Assembly: GCF_025809055.1 (NCBI RefSeq) | Contig: NZ_CP075529.1 | Span: forward strand, 3,149,501-3,213,500 | Source of the DNA: Devosia sp. | GTDB lineage: Bacteria > Pseudomonadota > Alphaproteobacteria > Rhizobiales > Devosiaceae | Length of the DNA stretch: 64,000 nt | Reading direction: 5' to 3' | Shown: piece after piece, positions 10,067 to 18,234 of the stretch | How the letters are laid out: each line of letters starts with the position of its first letter | Numbering within the stretch: the stretch's first letter is position 1 | Translations under genes and position numbers: made by a program | Notes under the pieces: generated by a model | Told to the model about the DNA's origin: nothing | Database searches by the model: none | The model's input: only the letters and a program-made list of their open reading frames with translations

Positions 10067-11263
10067 TTATCCCTGCAGGCGCAGATTGCCGTTCATGAAA
10101 TAGCGCTCGAACAGCGGGCTCGTGGCGGCGCCGATGGCGCGGGCAGTGAAGCCGACCACGGCCGCCTCGACACGCGGGGCGATAAGGCCGCGCATGTCCT
10201 GATTGACCAGGTATCGCCGCGTACGCTCGACCAGCTCCTGCTTGACCATGTCGGGAAAGGCGCCATCGATCAGGATGGCCTCGAAATCGATCACGGCGCA
10301 GACCGACAGGCTTGCCTTGGCGAGTTCCTGCGCCGTCCGGCCGATCCAGGGTTCGACAAAGCGGCCGAATGGCGTCCAGTCCTGTGGCTGATCCCAGAGA
10401 CGCTGAGGGTCCTGCCCATTTTCGGAAAGCCGTGATTCGAGCAGGTGGATCGACGCCGTGTCGATCAGTTGCTGGCTCTCGCCCTGCGGCCCAAAGCTGC
10501 GCAGCGAGCCCAGCGCCCCGGCATTGCCCTGATGGCCCTGATAGACGGTATGGTTGAGCACGATGCCGCCGCCGACAAAGGCGCCGATGAAGAAATAGGC
10601 GTAGTCGCGAAATTCCTTGCCCCGCCCATAGATGTGCTCGGCCTGGCAACCGGCGGTGGCATCGTTGACCACATGGACGGGCAGGTCGGTAAACTGGGCC
10701 AGTTCGGCGCTGAAATCGACCTCGCGCCAGGATGCGAACTGCTCGGCGGGGGCGCCGACAAGCTCTGACCATTTCCACAATTCGAACGGCACACCGATGC
10801 CGATACCGCATATTCGTGCGCGTTCCGACGCGCTGCACTGCCCCAGGATCGTGTCCAATCCCTCGCGCAGGAATGAGAAGATCGGCCGGGGCAGGGGATA
10901 TTGGTAGGTGAGGCGCAGTTCCTGACGCACCGTGCCGCGAAAGTCCGTCAGGAGCAGCACGGCACTGCGTCGTCCGATCTTGCAGCCGATGGACAGCACC
11001 CCGCCTTCGGCCAGCCGCATGGGGATCGAAGGCTTGCCGACCCGGCCCTTGACCGGCTCGCCGCGGGCCAGAAGACCTTCCCCCTCCATTTCGCGCAGAA
11101 TGATGGAGACAGTCTGTGGGGAGAGGTTTGACAGCCGCGCCAGATCGCTGCCGGCGGTGGGGCCGTGCCGCTGCAGAAGCGTCAGCAGCAGCCGCTCATT
11201 GTGGTCGCGAACCCCGCTCTGGTTCACGCCCCGGCTGACAGTTCTGATGATCGGCTCTCCCAT
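10067..11263 (-). CDS. ROK-family transcriptional repressor (NagC/XylR type)
   Basis: A roughly 398-residue protein with an N-terminal winged helix (HGPTAGSDLARLSNLSPQTV) and a ROK sugar-kinase-like domain containing VVNDATAGCQAEHIYG and FIGAFVGGGIV. The Cys-rich zinc motif of many ROK proteins is not obvious. I start at the ATG at 11263 (MGEPIIRT); ATGs at 11275 and 11353 are in frame but add unlikely low-complexity sequence, and no strong ribosome site settles the choice. It is divergent from the fructose-type transporter genes and probably controls them. The effector is inferred to be that sugar or its phosphate. Confidence 0.85.
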   Translation of the reverse strand: MGEPIIRTVSRGVNQSGVRDHNERLLLTLLQRHGPTAGSDLARLSNLSPQTVSIILREMEGEGLLARGEPVKGRVGKPSIPMRLAEGGVLSIGCKIGRRSAVLLLTDFRGTVRQELRLTYQYPLPRPIFSFLREGLDTILGQCSASERARICGIGIGVPFELWKWSELVGAPAEQFASWREVDFSAELAQFTDLPVHVVNDATAGCQAEHIYGRGKEFRDYAYFFIGAFVGGGIVLNHTVYQGHQGNAGALGSLRSFGPQGESQQLIDTASIHLLESRLSENGQDPQRLWDQPQDWTPFGRFVEPWIGRTAQELAKASLSVCAVIDFEAILIDGAFPDMVKQELVERTRRYLVNQDMRGLIAPRVEAAVVGFTARAIGAATSPLFERYFMNGNLRLQG

Positions 11264-11313
11264 GGGCGGCACCATAGAGTGGGGTTTTGAGAAGCGAAAG
11301 ATGGGCGGCGCAG

Positions 11314-11341
11314 AATAAATAAATAAATTAGAGTTATATAT
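11314..11341. promoter_or_regulatory. AT-rich control region between ROK gene and frcB
   Basis: A strikingly AT-rich stretch in GC-rich DNA: tandem ATAA/AAAT units (AATAAATAAATAAATTA, 11314-11330) followed by GAGTTATATATT. It sits between the divergent ROK-type gene and the sugar binding-protein gene, where promoters and the repressor site are expected. I could not assign convincing -35 and -10 boxes to either strand. Confidence 0.4.
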
Positions 11342-11451
11342 TGACGAGGGCATGAAACCTCTTCACGATGGCTTCGTCAAGACATGCGGACCAGGAGGTG
11401 GCGACGGGGGAGGAGCCCTGTCGTGACGGGTCCGCCACGGGAGAGAGACAA

Positions 11452-12465
11452 GTGAAGAAGCTGCTGATTGGCACCGCGCTGTGCCTTGCCGCGTTGACGC
11501 CTGCCGCCATGGCGCAGGACGTTTCCGCCTGCCTGATTACCAAGACCGATACCAACCCCTTCTTCGTCAAGATGAAGGAAGGCGCCGAAGCCAAGGCGGC
11601 CGAATTGGGCGTGACGCTCAAGTCGTTTGCCGGCCGCGTGGATGGCGATCACGAGACCCAGGTTGCCGCAATCGAAACCTGCATCGCCGACGGCGCCAGC
11701 GGCATCCTGCTCGCCGCTTCCGATACTTCGGCCATCGTGCAGTCGGTGCAGCAGGCTCGCGATGCGGGCCTCTTGGTTATTGCCCTCGACACCCCGCTCA
11801 ACCCGATCGATGCGGCTGACGCAACTTTTGCCACCGACAACTTCCTGGCCGGCGAACTGATCGGCAAATGGGCGGCCGGAACCCTCGGCGACGAGGCTGC
11901 CAATGCCAAGATCGCCCTGCTCAATCTGGGCATCAGCCAGCCTACCGTCGACGTGCTGCGCAACCAGGGCTTTCTGCAGGGCTTTGGCATCGACCTGGGT
12001 GACCCCGCCAAGTGGGGTGACGAAACCGATCCGCGCATTGTCGGTCACGACGTGACCGCCGGCAACGAGGAAGGGGGCCGCAAGGCCATGGAAAACCTTC
12101 TGGCCAAGGACCCCGCCATCAATGTGGTGCACACCATCAACGAGCCTTCTGCGGCCGGTGCCTATGAAGCGCTGAAGTCGTTCGGCCGTGAAAACGACGT
12201 GCTGATCGTTTCCGTCGACGGCGGCTGCCCGGGCGTTGCCAATGTGCGCGATGGGGTCATCGGTGCGACCTCCCAGCAATATCCGCTGCAGATGGCGGCG
12301 CTGGGCGTCGAGGCCATCAAGGCCTGGGCTGATAGCGGCGTGAAGCCGGAACCCACCGAGGGCAAGGACTTCTTCGACACCGGCGTGAGCCTTGTCACCG
12401 ACGCTCCGGTGGAAGGCGTGGAATCCATCGACACCGCCGAAGGCGAAGCGCTCTGCTGGGGCTGA
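11452..12465 (+). CDS. frcB: Sugar ABC transporter substrate-binding protein, FrcB-like
   Basis: A 337-residue periplasmic protein of the ribose-binding (CUT2) family. It begins with a signal peptide (VKKLLIGTALCLAALTPAAMA) and continues QDVSACLITKTDTNPFFVKM, a family pattern. Length, N-terminus and gene order match the fructose-binding FrcB of rhizobia. I use the GTG at 11452, which has GGGAGAG at 11439-11445 as ribosome site and starts directly at the signal peptide; an in-frame start at 11368 would add a hydrophilic leader. The gene leads an operon with a permease and a single-domain ATPase. Confidence 0.88.
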   Translation: MKKLLIGTALCLAALTPAAMAQDVSACLITKTDTNPFFVKMKEGAEAKAAELGVTLKSFAGRVDGDHETQVAAIETCIADGASGILLAASDTSAIVQSVQQARDAGLLVIALDTPLNPIDAADATFATDNFLAGELIGKWAAGTLGDEAANAKIALLNLGISQPTVDVLRNQGFLQGFGIDLGDPAKWGDETDPRIVGHDVTAGNEEGGRKAMENLLAKDPAINVVHTINEPSAAGAYEALKSFGRENDVLIVSVDGGCPGVANVRDGVIGATSQQYPLQMAALGVEAIKAWADSGVKPEPTEGKDFFDTGVSLVTDAPVEGVESIDTAEGEALCWG

Positions 12466-12490
12466 GCCGCATTTCGGCGCTATAATGGGT

Positions 12491-12508
12491 CGGGGCCAAC
12501 AGGCCCCG
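12491..12508 (+). other. Hairpin between frcB and frcC
   Basis: Perfect arms CGGGGCC and GGCCCCG with loop AACA, 25 bases after the binding-protein stop and 28 before the permease start. Without a T-run it is a probable mRNA-stability or partial-attenuation element. The CUT1 operon at 4964 has an equivalent structure. Confidence 0.6.
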
Positions 12509-12536
12509 GCCTGCTTGGGAATTGGGAGGATGACCC

Positions 12537-13595
12537 ATGTCGAACCAGACTGAGGCCGATACCAGCCTCGTCAACCGTGCCGAAACCGTTGCCAGTTTCG
12601 AACACCAGCACACGCTGCTGTCGCGCCTTCAGCACGCACTGCATTCCAATCCGGCGCTCGTGCCGCTGATCGTTCTGGTGCTCAGCATTGTGGTTTTCGG
12701 GGCGCTATTGGGGACGAAGTTCTTTTCCTCCTTCGCGCTGACCCTGATCCTGCAGCAGGTTGCGATTGTCGGCATCGTCGGTGCAGCGCAATCGCTGGTC
12801 ATCATGACTGCCGGGATCGACCTGTCGGTGGGCGCCATCATGGTGCTGAGCTCGGTGATCATGGGGCAGTTCACCTTCCGCCTGGGCCTGCCACCTGCAG
12901 TGGCTATAGCCTGCGGCCTTGCCGTGGGCACCTTCATCGGCTTCATCAATGGCTGGCTCATCGCCCGCATCAAGCTGCCGCCCTTCATCGTCACCCTGGG
13001 CATGTGGCAGATCGCGCTGGCCACCAATTTCCTCTATTCGGGCAACGAGACCATAAGGGCTCAGGATATCGAGGCCAACGCGCCGCTTTTGCAGTTCTTC
13101 GGCACGTCCTTCAACGTCGGCGGCGCGGTGTTCACCTACGGCGTCATATTCTTCATCCTGCTGGTGTTGGTGCTCGCCTATGCCCTGCGCCATACCGCCT
13201 GGGGGCGCCATGTCTATGCCGTAGGGGATGATCCCGAGGCCGCGGCGCTCTCGGGGGTCAACACCAAGGGCATCCTCATTTCCGTCTACATGCTCTCCGG
13301 CGTCATCTGCGCCTTTGCCGGCTGGGTGCTGATCGGCCGCATCGGATCTGTGTCGCCGACCTCGGGCCAGTCCGCCAATATCGAGTCGATTACGGCCGTG
13401 GTGATCGGGGGTATTTCCCTGTTTGGCGGTCGCGGATCGATCCTGGGCATGTTCTTCGGGGCGCTGATCGTCGGCGTCTTCTCGCTCGGCCTGCGCCTGC
13501 TCGGAGCCGATGCGCAATGGACATATCTGTTGATCGGCGCCCTCATCATTGGCGCTGTCGCCGTGGACCAGTGGATCAGAAAGGTCTCAACCTGA
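12537..13595 (+). CDS. frcC: Sugar ABC transporter permease, FrcC-like
   Basis: A 352-residue CUT2-type permease with about ten hydrophobic segments. The family signature AQSLVIMTAGIDLSVGAIM and the late ISLFGGRGSI motif are visible. A hydrophilic N-terminus of about 45 residues precedes the first helix, as in FrcC. The ribosome site is GGGAGGA. It forms the transmembrane channel of the fructose-type importer with the neighbouring binding protein and ATPase, and its stop overlaps the ATPase start by one base (TGATG). Confidence 0.9.
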   Translation: MSNQTEADTSLVNRAETVASFEHQHTLLSRLQHALHSNPALVPLIVLVLSIVVFGALLGTKFFSSFALTLILQQVAIVGIVGAAQSLVIMTAGIDLSVGAIMVLSSVIMGQFTFRLGLPPAVAIACGLAVGTFIGFINGWLIARIKLPPFIVTLGMWQIALATNFLYSGNETIRAQDIEANAPLLQFFGTSFNVGGAVFTYGVIFFILLVLVLAYALRHTAWGRHVYAVGDDPEAAALSGVNTKGILISVYMLSGVICAFAGWVLIGRIGSVSPTSGQSANIESITAVVIGGISLFGGRGSILGMFFGALIVGVFSLGLRLLGADAQWTYLLIGALIIGAVAVDQWIRKVST

Positions 13596-14374
13596 TGGAA
13601 CCCATTCTTTCGGCTCGCAGCCTTACCAAGCGCTATGGCCGCGTGACTGCCCTCGACAATTGCGATTTCGAGCTCATGCCCGGCGAAATCCTCGCGGTCA
13701 TCGGCGACAATGGCGCCGGCAAGTCATCGCTGATCAAGGCTCTGTCCGGGGCAATTAGGCCCGATAGCGGCGATATTTTCCTCGATGGCAACAAGGTTCA
13801 GTTCGCCTCGCCCATCGAGGCCCGCCACGCCGGGGTTGAAACCGTCTATCAGACCCTGGCTATGTCACCGGCCCTGTCGATCGCCGACAACATGTTCATG
13901 GGGCGCGAAATCCGCAAATCCGGCTTCATGGGCAAGGTGCTGCGCCAGCTCGACCGGCCGGCCATGGAACGCATCGCGCGTGAAAAGCTGTCCGATCTGG
14001 GCCTGATGACCATTCAGAACATCAACCAGGCGGTCGAAACGCTGTCCGGCGGCCAGCGCCAGGGCGTCGCGGTGGCCCGCGCCGCGGCCTTCGGCTCGAA
14101 GGTCATCATTCTCGACGAGCCCACCGCAGCCCTGGGCGTCAAGGAATCGCGGCGTGTGCTCGATCTCATCCTCGACGTCCGCGCGCGTGGCATTCCGATC
14201 ATCCTGATCAGCCACAACATGCCGCACGTATTCGAGGTTGCCGACCGTATCCACGTGCATCGGCTGGGCCGCCGGCTCACCGTCATCGACCCCAAGGACT
14301 ATACCATGTCCGATGCCGTCGCCTTCATGACGGGCGCCAAGGCCGCGCCGGGAGCAGCGGCCAACGCGGCCTGA
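13595..14374 (+). CDS. frcA: Sugar ABC transporter ATP-binding protein, FrcA-like
   Basis: A 259-residue ATPase with one nucleotide-binding domain. CUT2 ATPases of the ribose type usually have two, and the short form is typical of FrcA. Walker A is GDNGAGKSSLIKALSG, the signature LSGGQRQGVAVARA and Walker B VIILDEPTAAL. The start at 13595 overlaps the permease stop, and an upstream in-frame start at 13517 lies inside the permease gene. The usual rhizobial operon adds a kinase gene here; in this window a similar kinase lies far away at 35401. Confidence 0.9.
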   Translation: MEPILSARSLTKRYGRVTALDNCDFELMPGEILAVIGDNGAGKSSLIKALSGAIRPDSGDIFLDGNKVQFASPIEARHAGVETVYQTLAMSPALSIADNMFMGREIRKSGFMGKVLRQLDRPAMERIAREKLSDLGLMTIQNINQAVETLSGGQRQGVAVARAAAFGSKVIILDEPTAALGVKESRRVLDLILDVRARGIPIILISHNMPHVFEVADRIHVHRLGRRLTVIDPKDYTMSDAVAFMTGAKAAPGAAANAA

Positions 14375-14408
14375 TCATCCCGGCCACGTCCTCCAGCCGG
14401 GCAATGGG

Positions 14409-14437
14409 GGCCGGTGCATCAGAACGATGCGCCGGCC
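14409..14437. terminator. Hairpin between convergent frcA and dcd
   Basis: Twelve-base arms GGCCGGTGCATC and GATGCGCCGGCC (one G-T pair) with loop AGAAC fill the end of the short gap between convergent genes and abut the dcd stop codon. No T-run follows on either strand, so a Rho-independent role is uncertain, but it is well placed as a shared 3'-end structure. Confidence 0.6.
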
Positions 14438-15544
14438 TCAGCCCGCAAATGGCTTGAAGTGCTTGGAGAGCTTGAGGGTCTGCGCCTGGTAGTTTGAACC
14501 AAAGGCGGTGCCATAGAGCCGGTCAGGCGGCTCGGCGAGGTCCTCATAGATCAGCCGCCCGATGATCTGGCCATGGCCCAGCAGGAAGGGCACTTCCCGG
14601 CTGCGCACTTCCAGCACCGCCCGGCTTCCGGTTCCACCGGCGGCCGAGTGGCCAAAGCCGGGGTCGAAAAAGCCGGCATAGTGAACACGGAACTCGCCCA
14701 CCAGCGGATCGAACGGCACCATTTCGGCGGCATGTGTGGGCGGCACATGCACAGCTTCGAGACTGACGAGAATATAGAATTCGTCGGGATCCAGGATCAA
14801 TTCGCTGCGGCCGCGGCTATAGAGCGGATCCCAGAAATCGAGCACATCCAGCGCCGCTTTCTTGTCGACATCGACGACGGCCGTATGGCGCTTGGACCTG
14901 AAACCGATCAATCCGTCGCGGCCTTCGCCCAGAAGGTCGATGGAGAGAGCCACGCCATTGTCGACCGGCTGCTGGCCGTCGATGACCAGCGTGTCGGACG
15001 CATGCAGCGCCTGATGCTGCGCGACCGACAGGCGCGTATCGCCGTGACGGAACCGCATCTGGCTGAGACGTGAGCCGGTCCGGACGAGGACGGGGAAAGT
15101 GCGCGGGCTGATCTCGAGATAGAGCGGCCCCTTGTAGCCTGGGGGAAGTTGATCGAAGCCGCGCGCGCGGTCGCCGATCACCCGTGTGAAGACATCGAGA
15201 CGCCCGGTCGAACTTTTCGGATTGGCCGAGGCGCCGACCTCTTCCGGGAGGTCGAGGCTTTCCTCAAGCGGTACGAGATAGACGCAGCCGCGTTCAAGCA
15301 CGGCCCCGCGCGTCAGGTCGATTTCGTGCAGTTTGAGCGCTTCGATGCGTTCGGCCACCGAATGAGAAGGCCCCGGCAGGAAGCTCGAGCGCACCCGGAA
15401 GGCCTTGGTGCCAAGGCGCAGATCGAGACTGGCCGGCTGGATCTGATCGCTATCGAAGGGTCGCGTGGTGGCAATCGCGCCCTCGGCATGCAGCTTTTCG
15501 ATCAACCGCGCCGGAAAGACGCCCCTGGGCCAGTTCTCAGCCAT
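14438..15544 (-). CDS. dcd: 2'-deoxycytidine 5'-triphosphate deaminase (two-domain form)
   Basis: A 368-residue protein, about twice the length of the classical dCTP deaminase, matching the alphaproteobacterial form in which two dUTPase-like folds are fused. Visible family patterns are IQPASLDLRLG near residue 35 in the first half and, in the second, RSELILDPDEFYILVS and FFDPGFGHS. It should convert dCTP to dUTP for thymidylate synthesis. I start at the ATG at 15544, with a purine-rich GGGGGATGG upstream; a frame from 15592 would run into the divergent metZ promoter. It is convergent with frcA. Confidence 0.88.
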   Translation of the reverse strand: MAENWPRGVFPARLIEKLHAEGAIATTRPFDSDQIQPASLDLRLGTKAFRVRSSFLPGPSHSVAERIEALKLHEIDLTRGAVLERGCVYLVPLEESLDLPEEVGASANPKSSTGRLDVFTRVIGDRARGFDQLPPGYKGPLYLEISPRTFPVLVRTGSRLSQMRFRHGDTRLSVAQHQALHASDTLVIDGQQPVDNGVALSIDLLGEGRDGLIGFRSKRHTAVVDVDKKAALDVLDFWDPLYSRGRSELILDPDEFYILVSLEAVHVPPTHAAEMVPFDPLVGEFRVHYAGFFDPGFGHSAAGGTGSRAVLEVRSREVPFLLGHGQIIGRLIYEDLAEPPDRLYGTAFGSNYQAQTLKLSKHFKPFAG

Positions 15545-15592
15545 ATGTCCGATCCATCCCCCGCCGATAGCTCTCCCTACCAATCCCGGCAA

Positions 15593-15621
15593 TTGACGCC
15601 AACTGCCAATTGGCCTTACAT
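15593..15621 (+). promoter_or_regulatory. metZ: Promoter for the SAM-II/metZ transcript
   Basis: TTGACG (15593-15598), a 17-base spacer and TTACAT (15616-15621) form a good housekeeping promoter. Transcription would begin near 15628, directly before the aptamer's first stem. The spacing to a structured RNA that needs its 5' end intact supports the call. Confidence 0.7.
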
Positions 15622-15630
15622 CACAGCCCA

Positions 15631-15683
15631 GTGGTGATTTGGCCGGTCGCTTGCAGCCACTTTAAACAAGTTGCTAAAGACCG
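15631..15683 (+). ncRNA. SAM-II riboswitch (metA motif)
   Basis: The conserved SAM-II core is visible: GTGGTGATTTG, then CTTGCAGCCAC, then TTTAAACAAG and TTGCTAAAG. Stem P1 pairs GTGG (15631-15634) with CCAC (15657-15660). The pseudoknot pairs CGGTC (15644-15648) with GACCG (15679-15683). The class is known to bind S-adenosylmethionine and sits before methionine-synthesis genes in alphaproteobacteria; here it precedes metZ. A terminator hairpin lies 7 bases downstream. Confidence 0.95.
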
Positions 15684-15689
15684 TTTTGG

Positions 15690-15720
15690 AACCGGCCGCC
15701 CCTTGCGTGCCGGTTTTTTT
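15690..15720 (+). terminator. Intrinsic terminator of the SAM-II riboswitch expression platform
   Basis: Arms AACCGGC (15690-15696) and GCCGGTT (15709-15715) with a 12-base loop, followed by an unbroken T-run to 15720 and then the metZ ribosome site. ACCGGCC (15691-15697) can instead pair with GGCCGGT (15641-15647) inside the aptamer, which would act as anti-terminator when SAM is absent. The structures are seen; the mechanism is inferred. Confidence 0.85.
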
Positions 15721-15739
15721 GTCTGAAGGTTTTACGAGC

Positions 15740-16948
15740 ATGTCCAGGAAGAACAATCCCCTCGCCGATCCCAGGAAACTGTCTGCGGCCACGCAAATGG
15801 TTCATGGCGGCAACAAGCGATCCAACTTCCTGGAAACCAGTGAGGCCCTGTTCCTCAATTCCGGTTTCTCCTATCCCAGCTCCGAACATGCCGAATTGCT
15901 GTTTCAGGGCAAGGTGCCGGGTGGCCACAATTATTCGCGCTTCGCCAACCCGAACTACGACATGTTCCAGGACCGCATGGCGCTGATTGAAGGGGCCGAG
16001 GCGGCGCGCTGCTTTGCCACCGGCATGTCGGCTGTCACCAATGCGGTTATGAGCCAGGTGCGGGCAGGGGACCATATCGTCGCTTCCCAGGCGCTGTTCG
16101 GGGGGTGCCGCTACGTGGTGGAGGATTTCGCGCCGCGCTTCGGTGTCGCCTCGACCCTGGTCGATGGACGCGACCCGGCCAATTTCGCTGCCGCCATGCA
16201 GCCCAATACCAAGGTCGTGTTCATCGAGACACCGACCAACCCGACGCTCGAACTTGTCGACATCGCGGCGGTGGCCGAGATCGCCCATGCCCATGGCGCC
16301 AAGCTGATTGTCGACAATGTCTTTGCCACCGCTCTCTACCAGAAGCCGCTGGCCCTGGGCGCGGACCTCGTCACCTATTCGGCCACCAAGCATATCGACG
16401 GCCAGGGCCGGGCGATGGGTGGCATCGTGCTGGGATCAAAGGCACTGATCGAAGGCGACATTCACACCTTCCTGCGCCATACCGGCGCGACGCTGTCGCC
16501 GTTCAATGCATGGGTGCTGACCAAGGGCCTCGAGACATTCGCGCTGCGCGTCGAGCAGATGACCAACAGCGCCGAAAAGGTCGCCGCTGCTCTGGCCGGT
16601 CATCCCAAGGTCAACCGGGTCATTTACCCGCACAGCCCCGACCATCCGCAATATGAGCTGGCGAAGCGGCAGATGAAGCGCGGCTCGACCCTGCTGGCCA
16701 TCGACGTCAAGGGTGGACAGGAGGGCGCATTCACGCTGTCCGATAGTCTGGCCATCATCCTGATTTCCAACAATCTGGGGGATGCCAAATCGCTGATCAC
16801 GCATCCGCGCACCACCACCCATGCGCGTCTCACGGAAGAAGTGCGCCTGGAAACGGGCGTTACTCCTGGCCTGTTGCGGCTGTCGGTGGGCCTTGAGGAT
16901 CCCGACGATCTGATCGCGGACCTGACGTACGGTCTGGATCAGGTATAG
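15740..16948 (+). CDS. metZ: O-succinylhomoserine sulfhydrylase
   Basis: A 402-residue PLP enzyme of the Cys/Met metabolism family. It makes homocysteine from O-succinylhomoserine and sulfide in methionine synthesis. The PLP lysine lies in YSATKHIDGQGRAMGG and substrate/cofactor motifs include FATGMSAVTN and FIETPTNPTLE. I use the ATG at 15740 (MSRKNNPLADP) with GAAGG at 15725-15729; an in-frame start at 15671 lies inside the riboswitch. It is controlled by the SAM-II element upstream, giving feedback by the pathway's end product. Confidence 0.93.
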   Translation: MSRKNNPLADPRKLSAATQMVHGGNKRSNFLETSEALFLNSGFSYPSSEHAELLFQGKVPGGHNYSRFANPNYDMFQDRMALIEGAEAARCFATGMSAVTNAVMSQVRAGDHIVASQALFGGCRYVVEDFAPRFGVASTLVDGRDPANFAAAMQPNTKVVFIETPTNPTLELVDIAAVAEIAHAHGAKLIVDNVFATALYQKPLALGADLVTYSATKHIDGQGRAMGGIVLGSKALIEGDIHTFLRHTGATLSPFNAWVLTKGLETFALRVEQMTNSAEKVAAALAGHPKVNRVIYPHSPDHPQYELAKRQMKRGSTLLAIDVKGGQEGAFTLSDSLAIILISNNLGDAKSLITHPRTTTHARLTEEVRLETGVTPGLLRLSVGLEDPDDLIADLTYGLDQV

Positions 16949-16973
16949 GCGCCATGAGCCGAGGCGGGGCCCC

Positions 16974-17798
16974 ATGCGGACCATGACCATGCGTATCGCC
17001 CAGGCAATGATGGTGACCCTGGTCTTGCTCGCGCCAGCCGCGGCGCAGCCGCTGCCCTATCATGCCGATCCCGATGCGCGCGAAATCCTGCCCAATCTGC
17101 GGCCGGTGCCGGCGATCCGGTTTCTGACCACCGCCGATTTTCCGCCGTTCAACTTCCGGGACGCCAATGGCGACCTGATCGGCTTCAACATTGACCTGGC
17201 CAAGCGCATCTGCACCGAGGTCAATGTCGCCTGCACCATTCAGGCCTGGCCCTGGGCCCAGGCGGCCGACGCCCTTGCGGACAGCCAGGGCGATGCGCTG
17301 ATCGCCGGCCTGTCGATGGATGGCGAGGCCGCCGGCCGCTTTGACTATTCGGCGACCTACCTGTCCCTGCCGGGGCGGTTCGTGACGCGGCGCAACCAGG
17401 TCGACGGATTTACCCCGGACGCGCTTGAGGGGGGCAAGGTTGCCGTGCGGGACGGTGGCGCGCATCAGCAGTTTCTGGCCCGCTACCTGCCCGAGATCGA
17501 GCAACTGCCGTTTGCCGGCGAGATCGAGGCGCTGGAGGCGGTCAAGACCGGTGAAGCCGACGCCTATTTCGGCGATGCCATGCGGGCCTCATTCTGGCTG
17601 AACGACAACCTCGATTGCTGCAGCTTTGCCGGCGGCGCCTATTTTCGCCCCGCCCTGTTCGGTCAGGGCATGACCATTGCGACATCGACCGGAAATGACC
17701 CGGTGCGCCATGCCATCGACTGGGCACTGGTGCGCCTTAAGGACAATGGCACGCTGGACGAGCTCTATCTGCGCTGGTTCCCGGTCGGGTTCTATTGA
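16974..17798 (+). CDS. Periplasmic amino-acid-type solute-binding protein (family 3)
   Basis: A 274-residue protein with a signal peptide ending near APAAAQ and a family 3 binding fold. The pattern FLTTADFPPFNFRDANGDLIGFNIDLAKRI is the classic ligand-pocket start, and VRDGGAHQQF and GEADAYFGDA match the later conserved blocks. There are in-frame ATGs at 16974, 16983 and 16989, so the exact start is uncertain. No permease or ATPase adjoins it, only a small membrane protein, so it may be an orphan receptor or signalling protein rather than part of a full importer. Confidence 0.85.
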   Translation: MRTMTMRIAQAMMVTLVLLAPAAAQPLPYHADPDAREILPNLRPVPAIRFLTTADFPPFNFRDANGDLIGFNIDLAKRICTEVNVACTIQAWPWAQAADALADSQGDALIAGLSMDGEAAGRFDYSATYLSLPGRFVTRRNQVDGFTPDALEGGKVAVRDGGAHQQFLARYLPEIEQLPFAGEIEALEAVKTGEADAYFGDAMRASFWLNDNLDCCSFAGGAYFRPALFGQGMTIATSTGNDPVRHAIDWALVRLKDNGTLDELYLRWFPVGFY

Positions 17799-17808
17799 GG
17801 AGGCGGTG

Positions 17809-18234
17809 ATGACGCTGCGCGAGGCGATAATCGTGCCGGTCGGCTATCTGGTTGCCGTCTGCGTGTCCGCCATCTCGGTGCTGGTCCTGTTCTCCATGAC
17901 GGAGTTGGTCGAAGGGACCGGAGGCGGGTTCACGACGGTCTTTCGCTATGATGGCGAGACGGTGATGGCGGCCTTGGCCATTACAGCCGCAACCGCTCTC
18001 GTCCCGTTTCTCATCGCCCTCGTCATCCTGCACTTTACCGGGCGCACAGGCTGGCTCGGGCATGTCATTGCCGGCATGTGCGTCAGCCTGTTCGCCCAGT
18101 TCGCCGTCTGGTTTGGGGCAATGCCCCGGGTGTCGGACGTGATCGACTCCTGGCCACTGACCGCAGGTGGCGCCATTGCCGGGTTCAGCTATTGGGCCAC
18201 CCGGCAAGTCATATTGAGGCTATTGCCGGCCTAA
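17809..18234 (+). CDS. Small four-helix membrane protein, unknown function
   Basis: A 141-residue protein I do not recognise. It has four hydrophobic stretches: residues about 7-27, 46-66, 77-100 and 108-130. Acidic/polar loops lie between them, and no catalytic motif is visible. The start at 17809 has an excellent ribosome site GAGGAGG (17797-17803) that overlaps the end of the binding-protein gene, so the two are probably co-transcribed. Its stop overlaps the convergent TerB-like gene by 4 bases. Confidence 0.75.
   Translation: MTLREAIIVPVGYLVAVCVSAISVLVLFSMTELVEGTGGGFTTVFRYDGETVMAALAITAATALVPFLIALVILHFTGRTGWLGHVIAGMCVSLFAQFAVWFGAMPRVSDVIDSWPLTAGGAIAGFSYWATRQVILRLLPA

Noticed and set aside
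12481..12486. Perfect TATAAT upstream of frcC
   Set aside because: No suitable -35 box lies 16-18 bases upstream, and the position is inside an operon between binding protein and permease.
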